Positions 45,989-54,846 of a DNA stretch of 64,000 nucleotides are shown here, in pieces. Positions within the stretch are counted from its first letter, which is position 1. The number at the start of each line of letters is the position of its first letter. A program made the translations under genes and the position numbers. Origin of the DNA: Nitrospirota bacterium (GTDB taxonomy: Bacteria > Nitrospirota > Thermodesulfovibrionia > UBA6902); the NCBI GenBank assembly GCA_016214845.1, contig JACRMS010000021.1, forward strand, positions 1 through 64,000, given 5' to 3'. The notes under the pieces are model-generated. The model saw only the letters and a program-made list of their open reading frames with translations, was not told where the DNA came from and made no database searches.

Positions 45989-46705
45989 TCAACGGCTGGA
46001 ACGAAGTTCCCCATATAAAGTCCAAAGCCCCCTGAGCTGTTTTATTGTCATAGATGGAAGTTTTCTAAAAGGATACATCCTTGATGCCCCGGCTAATCTG
46101 TCCCTGTGACCTATAGGGACAGTAGCTATTTTGAAACCTTTCCTGTAAGCGCGGACGGTAAACTCTGACCAATAACTGTATGGCAGAAGGTGGCATTCAG
46201 GTGCAATGTTTAATGCGAGCTCCCTTCTTATGAAACGATATCCGCAATCCATGTCTTTAAAAGGCACTTTGAACGATAGCCTTACGAGTGAGTGATATAT
46301 CCATGAAATCAATATCCTGTGCGGCGGGTCTTGTCTATCTACTTTCTCACCTATCACCATATCTTTATCTTGGCTGTTCCATGCGGCAAAAAGATTAGGG
46401 AAATCATCAGTTAAATATTGACCGTCAGAATCCACAAATATAATGGTATCATTTGTCGCTGCAATCAAAGCATCTTTGACTGCTCCGGCATATCCTCTAC
46501 GGTTATCGGCCAATTCGAGTTTTAACGGTAATTCATTAGTAAGCCCTTTAAGAATCTCTCGCGTACCGTCTATACTCCCGTCTTCTGCAACAATGATCTG
46601 CGTCTCGGCATATTTAGAGACCATTGCATAAAAAGACCGCAGCACTTCTTCAATACTGTCAGCTTCATTAAAGGCGACCATAATAATATCGATTTTGTTT
46701 ACCAT
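45989..46705 (-). CDS. GT2 family glycosyltransferase (DPM1/DPG synthase-like)
   Basis: A GT-A protein of 238 residues from the ATG at 46705; an in-frame TTG at 46735 would add ten. Key motifs are IMVAFNEAD, VAEDGSIDGT, the FVDSDGQY metal motif and MDCGYRF, which resembles the acceptor loop of polyprenyl-phosphate glucose/mannose synthases. No membrane helices. It probably supplies a second polyprenyl-phosphate sugar to the adjacent GT-C enzymes. A cytoplasmic glycosyltransferase role in assembly is the alternative. Confidence 0.82.
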   Translation of the reverse strand: MVNKIDIIMVAFNEADSIEEVLRSFYAMVSKYAETQIIVAEDGSIDGTREILKGLTNELPLKLELADNRRGYAGAVKDALIAATNDTIIFVDSDGQYLTDDFPNLFAAWNSQDKDMVIGEKVDRQDPPHRILISWIYHSLVRLSFKVPFKDMDCGYRFIRRELALNIAPECHLLPYSYWSEFTVRAYRKGFKIATVPIGHRDRLAGASRMYPFRKLPSMTIKQLRGLWTLYGELRSSR

Positions 46706-46798
46706 ACTTTTATGCTCTTTCAATTTGGAATTCAATCAACAACTAACTACAGTTATATCCTTATGAATAAAAGGCGTCCCCTGAGAACATGGCATTCA

Positions 46799-47968
46799 TC
46801 AATTCGGGGTAAGTTTATTTTTTGTAGATACAAAAAATAAGCCGTCAAAAAAACTTACTGCTCTTTTCAATAAGAAGCTTAACAATAAGACGAAAGAAAT
46901 ATAAACAAAGAAATAGACCGCCAGTGGTTTTCGAAACAAGAAAAAATCATAAGATCCTATAAAAGGCATGTGCAGCAAATAGATTTCAAATGAATTTCTG
47001 CCAAGATAAATCAACGCTTTTGATTTTAATTTAACTTTATCTAAAATGCTACCAAACACACTGATCGCCAGTATTAAAAAAACCGGTGAAATTTTTTTTA
47101 AAAAAATAACGCTGTCCATATTTACCAATCCTGACTTTGGTAACCATGCAACGTCTTTGCCACTGTAATAAATAGCAACATATACGAAAAAAGCCGCTGC
47201 CATGCAAACAGTCAACAGAAAGGTATTGAACACAGATAAAAACTTAAATAACCTGTTACTGTACAATCCCAATAGTACCCCGACCGGGAACACAATATAA
47301 TAGTGCTTCCACATATCAAAACAATCAGCTAAAAAAGGAACGCGCATAATCCAATATATTGAAAAACATGAAATTGAAAATAATATTAGCAGCTTGCTTA
47401 ACGATCCGATTTTCAATAGTGAAACACAAAAATAAATTATGTAATTATAAATGGTATAGGAAATAAACCATAGGGCGCCATTCGGATAATCATTACACAG
47501 TATACCAGAGAAGCTTAGTGCAAATTGCTTTAGAGGATATGTCTTTTTCAAAAGCAGAAAATCTAATAAATAAAACAATAGCAAGGCAAACCAGGTGGGC
47601 AATAATATTCTTTTTATCCTTTTTTTAATAAAAGAGCTTCCGCAATTGTTCAAGTGATAGGTTTTAGTCAAGCCCACCCCGGATATTAAAAGGAATATTA
47701 TTACGGCCCACGGCCCTGCGAATTCGAAAAACTGTATTCCCTCAATACGCATTACGGAAAAATGTCCTAAAAGTAAAAGAATTATTCCAAGGCCTCTTAA
47801 CGAATTAGTTGTATCAACGTCAAACAAATCGTTAGCTGCTACTTGCTGTTTCTTCTCTAAAGATAGGATTATCAGTAATAATGTAATACTGCAGATAATT
47901 AGGAGTGAGAAATTGCCATAGGAAAAAGGTATTTCATTGTGAGGGTAAATAGAGATTAAATTATCCAT
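46799..47968 (-). CDS. Acyltransferase 3 (AT3) family membrane protein
   Basis: A 389-residue protein with about ten helices. The AT3 core begins at NSLRGLGIILLLLGHF (55-70), giving R58 and the conserved H69, followed by a FLLISGVGL segment. About 50 residues, including one extra N-terminal helix, precede the core. Such enzymes O-acetylate sugars at the periplasmic face, and this one has no fused SGNH domain. The many separate SGNH proteins in the locus could provide that partner. The specific acceptor is unknown. Confidence 0.88.
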   Translation of the reverse strand: MDNLISIYPHNEIPFSYGNFSLLIICSITLLLIILSLEKKQQVAANDLFDVDTTNSLRGLGIILLLLGHFSVMRIEGIQFFEFAGPWAVIIFLLISGVGLTKTYHLNNCGSSFIKKRIKRILLPTWFALLLFYLLDFLLLKKTYPLKQFALSFSGILCNDYPNGALWFISYTIYNYIIYFCVSLLKIGSLSKLLILFSISCFSIYWIMRVPFLADCFDMWKHYYIVFPVGVLLGLYSNRLFKFLSVFNTFLLTVCMAAAFFVYVAIYYSGKDVAWLPKSGLVNMDSVIFLKKISPVFLILAISVFGSILDKVKLKSKALIYLGRNSFEIYLLHMPFIGSYDFFLFRKPLAVYFFVYISFVLLLSFLLKRAVSFFDGLFFVSTKNKLTPN

Positions 47969-48103
47969 ATTTTACTTCCAGCTTATCTATATTTAAACTT
48001 ATGAAAGTCAAGTTAGAGCAAGGATACAAAACAAATAAAGCACGATGATTAAATTGTGAGGTTACAGCATTTTTCATGCAGGATCACAAAATAAATATGA
48101 AGA

Positions 48104-48751
48104 TCATCGTTGTCCAAAAATGTAATCTAATTCTTCTTGATGAAGTGTTTTACTCATATCGTTTATAAAATCTTTTGCGATAATCATGGAGTCTTTCATT
48201 TTGTCTTTATCAGTAAGTACATCGATTCGCACCATAAGCCCAACTCGTTTTTTATTGAATAATGAAAAATATAATTGCTTTATTTTTTGGTCTATCCATT
48301 CATGCACAATATTTTTGTCAATAATTATCCAGTAAAAACTTAGAAATTTCTCTTCCCCTTTCTCAGTAAAAAGGGTATGTGTTTGAAGTCTGCGTCCCAT
48401 AACATTAAACTCCGTATCGTCAAGTTCCCTGATGTTGAAGCCTGCACTGGTAAAACACCCTTTTGGGTGGTGAAAATTCCCAGCATCCAAAATTATAAAA
48501 AGAAGTTTCTTGCCTTCATTATTTGTGTATTGATAAGAAAGCATATCGCTTATAAAGTTGGCCGTACTTCTCTGAATGCTTCCGTTTACCTCCTCAGTTA
48601 TATTTTCCCCTCGCCATTTTGCTACAACAACAGGTAAATCAAGTTTAGCAATGAAGCCCGTGCCTACATATTTTTCTTTAGTAAAAGCAAAGCTTAAGAC
48701 CGCACCTGATAGAAGAAGGATAATTACTACCCAGTATTTGTATTTCTCCAT
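48104..48751 (-). CDS. epsI: EpsI family protein (exosortase-associated, DUF3485)
   Basis: A 215-residue protein with one N-terminal membrane helix (about 7-23) and a periplasmic domain. The EpsI signature HHPKGCFTSAGF (94-105) is present, with H94, H95, P96 and C99. The gene starts 10 bp after the exosortase stop. In some systems EpsI is fused to the C-terminus of the exosortase; here it is separate. EpsI proteins belong to exopolysaccharide loci tied to PEP-CTERM sorting; their biochemical task is not settled. Confidence 0.9.
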   Translation of the reverse strand: MEKYKYWVVIILLLSGAVLSFAFTKEKYVGTGFIAKLDLPVVVAKWRGENITEEVNGSIQRSTANFISDMLSYQYTNNEGKKLLFIILDAGNFHHPKGCFTSAGFNIRELDDTEFNVMGRRLQTHTLFTEKGEEKFLSFYWIIIDKNIVHEWIDQKIKQLYFSLFNKKRVGLMVRIDVLTDKDKMKDSMIIAKDFINDMSKTLHQEELDYIFGQR

Positions 48752-48761
48752 CGCTTGCCCT

Positions 48762-49577
48762 TTATTGTAATTTTCTATCTAAAAACGAATCAACACCTAT
48801 CAAGCCCGATATAGTAATAACAAATATTACTATGCCGCTGAAGTTATGAAAAAATCCCTGACCGACTTTCTCTCCGAAGTAAAAGGTAATAAGACATAGA
48901 GATACTACACGTATTAGATTGCCGAATAAAGCAAAAGGGGCTATACAAGATGTTAGGATAATTTTTTTCGAGAAACCTCCACTGCCAATATAAACATAAG
49001 TCAACATTAAAGAAAACATGGTAATTAAAGAGCGAAATCCGCTGCATGGCGGACCCATAAAGATTTCACTGTAACCTATAGTTAAAAGCAGTCCTTCTCT
49101 TTTAATAGGATAATTTAATAAAACTAATATTTTTTCGGCTACTACAGAGGTACCGTGACGCATCGGTAATGTAATGCTGTCCAAAACTCCTAACGGCACA
49201 GGAACTAAAAGTAAAAGATAAAGAATCGGGAAGAATAATGGTTTCAGCATGTTTCTTCCGTATAGATAAGTCACAAGACCGAATAAAAGAGGAACGAGCG
49301 AAAGTGTTGATATAAACATGTATTCTTGTTTCCATCCAAAAACAAACATAATTAATCCAGTGAAAAGAATTATAAGACTGCCAATATGTCTGCCTGGATG
49401 AGTTTGCTGTGCAAGCTCTTTTATATCTTTTCTTTTGCGCCACACCAGCCATAAGGATAGAGGAAGAATGAAATAGGCGTGAGTATAATCTATCTTATCC
49501 CATTGAAAAAGATAGAGTTGATAGAAAAGAGGTGCGTACATAATTATTACTAAGGACCAAACTACATAATTAACCAT
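48762..49577 (-). CDS. Exosortase (integral-membrane cysteine protease/transpeptidase)
   Basis: A 271-residue membrane protein with about eight helices. The catalytic set is visible: C178 in GPPCSGFRS (175-183), R223 in GNLIRV (219-224), and H244 in FFHNFSG (242-248). This is the core domain without an EpsI fusion. Exosortases cleave PEP-CTERM-type sorting signals at the inner membrane. No clear PEP-CTERM substrate is encoded in the window, so targets must lie elsewhere. The gene overlaps the methyltransferase start region by 8 bp and lies near the WbaP-like gene, as in other exosortase/EPS loci. The subtype is not assigned. Confidence 0.92.
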   Translation of the reverse strand: MVNYVVWSLVIIMYAPLFYQLYLFQWDKIDYTHAYFILPLSLWLVWRKRKDIKELAQQTHPGRHIGSLIILFTGLIMFVFGWKQEYMFISTLSLVPLLFGLVTYLYGRNMLKPLFFPILYLLLLVPVPLGVLDSITLPMRHGTSVVAEKILVLLNYPIKREGLLLTIGYSEIFMGPPCSGFRSLITMFSLMLTYVYIGSGGFSKKIILTSCIAPFALFGNLIRVVSLCLITFYFGEKVGQGFFHNFSGIVIFVITISGLIGVDSFLDRKLQ

Positions 49578-50484
49578 TTAAGGATTCCCTCTTTCCGAAA
49601 ATAAAAATTATGGTTCTGGTCAATAAATCTTCTCTTGTGTATCCCTTATTTTTTAAATCCCGTTCAATTTCCGGAGTCAATATTTTTTCGCCTTCTGTTG
49701 TGGTTTGTTCCTCAACTGTGCGGGTATAAGCTCTGAAAATGTTTCTATACTGTTTTATTGTGAATTTATTTAAATAAATATTTACGGGAAACTTATTGTC
49801 CCGGAGATGGTCCCATGGCGGAACTCTCATAGATGGCAATTGGTCAGGGTTCAACCATTCATGACAGATCCCTCCCGATATGCTTGGGAAAAGATGTATT
49901 GAAATGGCCGCAATCCCCGATGGTTTAAGCATCCGATTGACCTCCCTAACCGCACCTTCCAAATTGTCAATATGCTGAAAGACCATGTTTGAAAATATAA
50001 AGTCGAAGCTGTCAGTCTCAAAAGACGTATTTGTGGCATCCATTATACGGACATCAAGATTGTTGAATGTAACGGGTTTCCCATATTCTCTGGACAATTC
50101 GGTGAAGAATTTTTTATCAAAGAGAATATGTCTTGTTAAAGACTTTAATGCCCGTTCCATACCATTCAACCGCGCAACTTTCAAGAATACGGAGAAATTC
50201 ATTTTATACGTCGGGGCATCTATATCAATCCCTACAACCGATGCGCCATCTGCATGAAAAAGCGCCACTTGTCTGGCAGTTTGTCCGCAACCTATTTCAA
50301 GGATTCTTGCTTTTTCGACAGGAATGCCTACATATTTATATAAATATCCGAGAAGCCGCTGATGGTGCCATATAGTTCGTTTGGCATCAGCAAAAGACTT
50401 ATTTTTGTAAGCTCGATAAAGAAATAAAGCAGACTCTATCTTGCTGCGAAGAGATACTCCTTTTTTACACATGACTGTCTTCAT
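49570..50484 (-). CDS. Class I SAM-dependent methyltransferase
   Basis: A 304-residue cytoplasmic protein. EIGCGQTARQ (63-72) is SAM motif I, GIDIDAP the acidic end of beta-2, and FDFIFSNMVFQHI the motif IV region. The N-terminal 55 residues are helical. The C-terminal part holds acidic and aromatic residues suited to a sugar or lipid substrate. It overlaps the exosortase gene by 8 bp and lies 8 bp downstream of the phosphoglycosyltransferase gene, so it is probably part of glycan assembly. O- or N-methylation of a sugar is inferred. Confidence 0.85.
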   Translation of the reverse strand: MKTVMCKKGVSLRSKIESALFLYRAYKNKSFADAKRTIWHHQRLLGYLYKYVGIPVEKARILEIGCGQTARQVALFHADGASVVGIDIDAPTYKMNFSVFLKVARLNGMERALKSLTRHILFDKKFFTELSREYGKPVTFNNLDVRIMDATNTSFETDSFDFIFSNMVFQHIDNLEGAVREVNRMLKPSGIAAISIHLFPSISGGICHEWLNPDQLPSMRVPPWDHLRDNKFPVNIYLNKFTIKQYRNIFRAYTRTVEEQTTTEGEKILTPEIERDLKNKGYTREDLLTRTIIFIFGKRESLNG

Positions 50485-50492
50485 AGTCGGTC

Positions 50493-51923
50493 CTACTTTG
50501 CCCCTTTTCCCAGAAGTACAACAGGAATAGTCTTTAGCAGGATTTTACAGTCAAGCCAAAGAGACCAATTATCAATATATTCCAAATCAAGTTTCATCCA
50601 TTCATTAAAATCAGCAATCTCACTCCGCCCGCTAACTTGCCATAAGCATGTTATACCAGGTCTCATACTCAATTTTCTTCTCTGCCAGTTATCATATTTT
50701 TCAACTTCTGCCGGCAATGGAGGCCTTGGCCCCACCAAACTCATGTCCCCTTTAAACACGTTCCATAATTGCGGCAGTTCATCCAAACTATACTTCCTCA
50801 AGAACTTTCCTATTTTTGTCACTCTGGGGTCATTTGTCATCTTAAAAACAGGCCCGCACATTTCATTATATTTGAGAACTTCTTCAAGTTTGGATTCGGC
50901 GTCAGTAACCATGGTCCTGAACTTATAAAAAACAAATTTCCTGCCGTATAAGCTGCATCTTTCCTGCTTAAATAAAATAGTGCCTTCTGACGTAATTTTG
51001 ATCAGGATTGCCGAGATCAGGAAAAAAGGCGAAAAGGCTATTAGCGCAACTGCAGAAATAAAAAAATCAATGATTCTTTTTATAAACAGGTACTCTAATT
51101 TTTGCGACACTCCCTCAAAAGTTAGTAAAGGGAAGCCGTGCAAGTCAGTTTGTTTTGCCTTCAAGATTTCAAGTTCAAAGATGTCAACGGCAAGATGAAT
51201 AGCTAATCCCTCACTCTCGCAAAAACGTATTATTCCCTCAATCTTATTAAGCCATGAACGCGGGACAATAAATACAACTTCATCTACAACATTATTATGG
51301 ATTATATTTGGTATATCATCGAAACTTCCTAACACTTTGTAACCGTATATTATATTTCCTGTTTTAGTCTTGTCCATGTCCACAAGACCTATGATTTTAA
51401 TCGCCCATTGAGGATTATTGCTTATTAAACTAACGAATTTTCCTGTCCGTTTGCCTGTGCCTACCACTAAAATACTTCTAAAAGCGTACAGAGCACTTTT
51501 GAAATTGGTCCCTAAGCCCCATACGTATTTAACCATATATATAATTGCAATTTTTTCTATGATTATTAAAACAGCCGCAATAATAAATATAATGCCCATC
51601 ATCAACCTTGTGACCTGCTCCTGCAAATGAAGGACAAATACGTAGCTGCCGAAAATAATGAAGCCTAAAACAGCTGTTTTAAATATTACGATTATTATCT
51701 CGGATATCTGCCGGACACCTGTAGTCCTGTACATTCCAAAATAATAAAGAAGAGTTCCCCATATGAACAGTAGAGCCGGTAAAAACCCGATATAAACATT
51801 AAGCGGTAAAACCCCTTCAAATCTTGTCCTTATGAAATATCCTATAAAAAATGATACCGCTACCACAAAAAGGTCAGCGATTAATAAAAACTTTTTAAGT
51901 GCTCTGCTTTGCTCTTTTATCAT
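50493..51923 (-). CDS. Polyprenyl-phosphate sugar phosphotransferase (WbaP/PssY type)
   Basis: A 476-residue protein with four N-terminal helices, a CoA-binding-like middle domain (VVGTGKRTG, 153-161) and the C-terminal bacterial sugar transferase domain. The latter has a re-entrant helix near 283-310, KFRTM (334-338), the D381-E382 dyad in SLDELPQLWNV, and GPRPPLPAEV (398-407). It transfers a sugar-1-phosphate from a nucleotide sugar to undecaprenyl phosphate, starting lipid-linked glycan synthesis. It is placed between a GT4 and a methyltransferase gene, as in many EPS operons. Confidence 0.95.
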   Translation of the reverse strand: MIKEQSRALKKFLLIADLFVVAVSFFIGYFIRTRFEGVLPLNVYIGFLPALLFIWGTLLYYFGMYRTTGVRQISEIIIVIFKTAVLGFIIFGSYVFVLHLQEQVTRLMMGIIFIIAAVLIIIEKIAIIYMVKYVWGLGTNFKSALYAFRSILVVGTGKRTGKFVSLISNNPQWAIKIIGLVDMDKTKTGNIIYGYKVLGSFDDIPNIIHNNVVDEVVFIVPRSWLNKIEGIIRFCESEGLAIHLAVDIFELEILKAKQTDLHGFPLLTFEGVSQKLEYLFIKRIIDFFISAVALIAFSPFFLISAILIKITSEGTILFKQERCSLYGRKFVFYKFRTMVTDAESKLEEVLKYNEMCGPVFKMTNDPRVTKIGKFLRKYSLDELPQLWNVFKGDMSLVGPRPPLPAEVEKYDNWQRRKLSMRPGITCLWQVSGRSEIADFNEWMKLDLEYIDNWSLWLDCKILLKTIPVVLLGKGAK

Positions 51924-51929
51924 GGTTTG

Positions 51930-53045
51930 TTAAGAATTATATAGACATTTATATGCCTGATATATTTTATTTGCAATAATGTCCCAGTCATATTCTTTCT
52001 TCAACATATCCAACCTCGTTGTTTTTTCTTCATCAGGAGTTTCATTTTCCAAATGAAAAAGCATCATTTGCCTGAGATCTTCAAGATTCCCCTGCTTATA
52101 ATAGCTGTTTCTGTCTAAATCTACTTGTAAATTTGCCTCAATATTACTGGCAAGAACTTCATTTTTGAAGCTAACAGCCTCAAGCAATACATGCGGTAAA
52201 CCTTCAAACTTTGACGGCAGCACAAAAAGTTTTGCATTTGCAAATAGCGTTTGCAATTCTTTGCCTGTTATAAAACCGGTCAAAATGATGTTCTTTACTT
52301 TTTCAGCACGATCTTTAATCATTATGCTGTAACTATCCTCATGATCAGCATCGCCAGCCAAAACAAGCTTCCATTTGTTATTGTTCATTTGTTCGTATGC
52401 GCTGATAAGATCTTCAATTGCTTTTTCAGGTGTAAATCGTCCAGCAAAAAAAATGTAACTTTTTCTGCTCAACCCATATTTATTCAGATAGCGCTCCTCT
52501 TCATCCCTGGAAACTTCCATATGATTAATTTCGACTCCATTGGGTATGCGAACAACCCTGTCAGTATATTGTTTGATATATTCAGTATGCGCATCCGATA
52601 CCGCTATTATCAAATCAGATTTGAGAGCGGCCTTTTCCGAAAGCCTCCAAACTATTTTTGCGACTTTACCCCATTTAGGATACAAGTAATCCCTCGACTG
52701 AAATGTTAATACGATTTTCACGCCAACCAGCTTCAATAATGGGATAAAAAGAGCGCAGCTCAATCCGTGAAAGTGCGCGATGTCTGGCCTTTTTATGACG
52801 GCAATTAAAGACGCTATAAAGCCGTACAGGATCTTTTCAAAATTTTTTGATTTTACCGACTTGACGTAGATAAATCTAACGCCTTGCCACTCATCTATCT
52901 TATTTTTGTAATACTTGGGAATTACCAAACCGGTAATTTCCAAGTCATCGTGTTTAGCTAATCTGCGGTACAATTCTTCGCAATATTTCTCGATTCCGCC
53001 CTGAACTTTTGGGAAACCACGCGCGCCAATCACAAAGACCTTCAT
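51930..53045 (-). CDS. GT4 family glycosyltransferase (DUF1972-like start)
   Basis: A 371-residue GT-B enzyme. The N-terminus IGARGFPKVQGGIEKY (6-21) is typical of rhamnosyl- and galactosyl-type transferases with a DUF1972-like domain. The C-terminal half has FFAGRFTPEKAIEDL and the EGLPHVLLEA nucleotide-sugar motif. Cytoplasmic. It is encoded 6 bp upstream of the phosphoglycosyltransferase gene and likely adds an early sugar to the lipid-linked intermediate. The donor is unknown. Confidence 0.9.
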   Translation of the reverse strand: MKVFVIGARGFPKVQGGIEKYCEELYRRLAKHDDLEITGLVIPKYYKNKIDEWQGVRFIYVKSVKSKNFEKILYGFIASLIAVIKRPDIAHFHGLSCALFIPLLKLVGVKIVLTFQSRDYLYPKWGKVAKIVWRLSEKAALKSDLIIAVSDAHTEYIKQYTDRVVRIPNGVEINHMEVSRDEEERYLNKYGLSRKSYIFFAGRFTPEKAIEDLISAYEQMNNNKWKLVLAGDADHEDSYSIMIKDRAEKVKNIILTGFITGKELQTLFANAKLFVLPSKFEGLPHVLLEAVSFKNEVLASNIEANLQVDLDRNSYYKQGNLEDLRQMMLFHLENETPDEEKTTRLDMLKKEYDWDIIANKIYQAYKCLYNS

Positions 53046-53082
53046 CTCAATACCCTTCTTCCCATTAACGCTTATACTAATG

Positions 53083-53925
53083 TCAAACTCTTAAGTATTG
53101 TCTTAAACTATGAACCCACTTATTTTCAAATATACCTGAAACACGCACCTTAAACACAAACATTGGAAAATCTCTGATACCAATTCTTTCCAAAGCAAAC
53201 AAATGACTTTGTCCACTTACGCAGCCGTTGTCGGTCGAGAAAGCAGCAGTGAACCTCGACTCTTTGACTATATCCATTGCTTGCTCGCTAAAATCCTGTC
53301 CTTTTTTTCCGAAAGGATACGCAAAATACTTAACTTCCTGCTGAAGAATCTTTTCCAGTTTAAGTTTTGAACCCCTAACTTCGGAAACCGCGGTTTCATA
53401 ATCAACATCTGACAATGCCTTATGAGACATGGTATGAGCTCCGATGGTAACGTTATTCCTAAACATCTCGTTAATTTCTTCATCAGTCAACCCATGATCT
53501 TTTCCTATACGGTCTGTTGCAACGAATATTGTTGCGGGGAAACCCGTTACCTTCAAAACCTGAAACGCATTATTATAGTTGTCCTTCCAGCCGTCGTCGA
53601 AAGTGATCGCAACAACATCATTAGTTAAGCAGCCGCTGTTCCCTAAACTATTGATGAGAGCATCCAGCGATATAACGTTAAAACTTCTTTGCAAATAAGC
53701 CATTTGACGCTTGAATGTTTCTACCCGAACAGATATATGCGCATCTTCCCTGCCGTCATGAATGCGATGGTATGTCAGAACGAACATGATATAATTTTTA
53801 AGAAGTTTTTTCCTTAATAAAATATAACAATGCGCGATCCCTGAGAAATATAAAAAAAATGAGAACATGGCCCCGATATTCCATGCAATCTTATATTTTA
53901 TTTCAGTGTATTTCCTGTTTTTCAT
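53083..53925 (-). CDS. CE4 polysaccharide deacetylase family protein
   Basis: A 280-residue protein with a short hydrophobic N-terminal segment (about 15-37) and a NodB-homology domain. ITFDDGWKDN gives D110 and D111, and GAHTMSH gives H164 and H168 for the metal; AYPFGKKG is motif 3. It probably removes N-acetyl groups from a glycan in or near the periplasm. Its start overlaps the methyltransferase 53922-54836 by 4 bp (ATGA-type), so both are read from one transcript. Confidence 0.88.
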   Translation of the reverse strand: MKNRKYTEIKYKIAWNIGAMFSFFLYFSGIAHCYILLRKKLLKNYIMFVLTYHRIHDGREDAHISVRVETFKRQMAYLQRSFNVISLDALINSLGNSGCLTNDVVAITFDDGWKDNYNNAFQVLKVTGFPATIFVATDRIGKDHGLTDEEINEMFRNNVTIGAHTMSHKALSDVDYETAVSEVRGSKLKLEKILQQEVKYFAYPFGKKGQDFSEQAMDIVKESRFTAAFSTDNGCVSGQSHLFALERIGIRDFPMFVFKVRVSGIFENKWVHSLRQYLRV

Positions 53926-54836
53926 TTTTTTTGAGCAGTTAACATTACACTGAGCATCTTCATCTCGGATGAATCCATCATACGGAATCTTTTACTGAGG
54001 TGAGGCTTAATCTTTTCCACATATTTTTCTTCCAACACGTCCAGTGGTAATGTTTCCACCTTTGTCCATCCATACTTCTCCAATAGCAGTTTGTATTCGA
54101 AGGCCCTAACTCTATTTAAAGGTGATTTGGGTTTGAACAGGTTCCACAAGAAATCATCATATCTGTAAATATTCAAAGGATCTTTATCCCTTATTGCAGA
54201 GGTATGTGTTCTTAAATCTATCTCGGAAATCAAAACCCCGCCGCTATTAACAACGCTGCTAAGTTCTTTTACTGTCTTCTCCATGTCTGGAAAGTATTCA
54301 AAAGCAGCCTGACTGAAAACAATATCGATCCCATCTTTAATTTTTGATATTTGAAATTTATCATCAACAATATAAATAACCCTTTCACTCTTCTTCTTGT
54401 AAAATTTATCCAGCTCTTCATTAAAAAAAACTGTATCGGTCTCAGGTCTTATATTCGCCAGTTTTCTGGAAAGCTCTTCGTAGAATTTTACAGGCGTTGA
54501 CCGGGCAAGGGGATAGACATCTAACGCAATATACTTCTTTGCCCCCATCATTAGTAATATCAACCCAATCCCAAGGTCTGCTCCGGGGCCAAGCTCCAAA
54601 ATAGTTTTGTTTTCCAATGGATTTATTTCTTCGTCCGAATACCTGCCAAGATACTTCAGCCATCCATCAACGACATTGATGTCATATTCAATGGCCCGTT
54701 CTACCTCATTTATGGAAAAACTTCTTGGTTTCCTGTAGCCGATTATACCCTGCTTTATGTAATTTAATAAAACGATAATAAGCCCCGTAAGATAATATAT
54801 CTTATTATTGACTTCTTCAGGCCTTATGACATTCAT
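53922..54836 (-). CDS. Class I SAM-dependent methyltransferase with N-terminal hydrophobic segment
   Basis: A 304-residue protein. ILELGPGADLG is SAM motif I, and FSQAAFEYFPDM lies in the motif IV region. A hydrophobic stretch at about 14-28 may attach it to the membrane. The body resembles methyltransferases in O-antigen or capsule loci, but there is no close named relative I can point to. It overlaps the CE4 deacetylase gene by 4 bp and lies 10 bp downstream of the epimerase gene. Confidence 0.78.
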   Translation of the reverse strand: MNVIRPEEVNNKIYYLTGLIIVLLNYIKQGIIGYRKPRSFSINEVERAIEYDINVVDGWLKYLGRYSDEEINPLENKTILELGPGADLGIGLILLMMGAKKYIALDVYPLARSTPVKFYEELSRKLANIRPETDTVFFNEELDKFYKKKSERVIYIVDDKFQISKIKDGIDIVFSQAAFEYFPDMEKTVKELSSVVNSGGVLISEIDLRTHTSAIRDKDPLNIYRYDDFLWNLFKPKSPLNRVRAFEYKLLLEKYGWTKVETLPLDVLEEKYVEKIKPHLSKRFRMMDSSEMKMLSVMLTAQKK

Positions 54837-54846
54837 TGGATACCGG

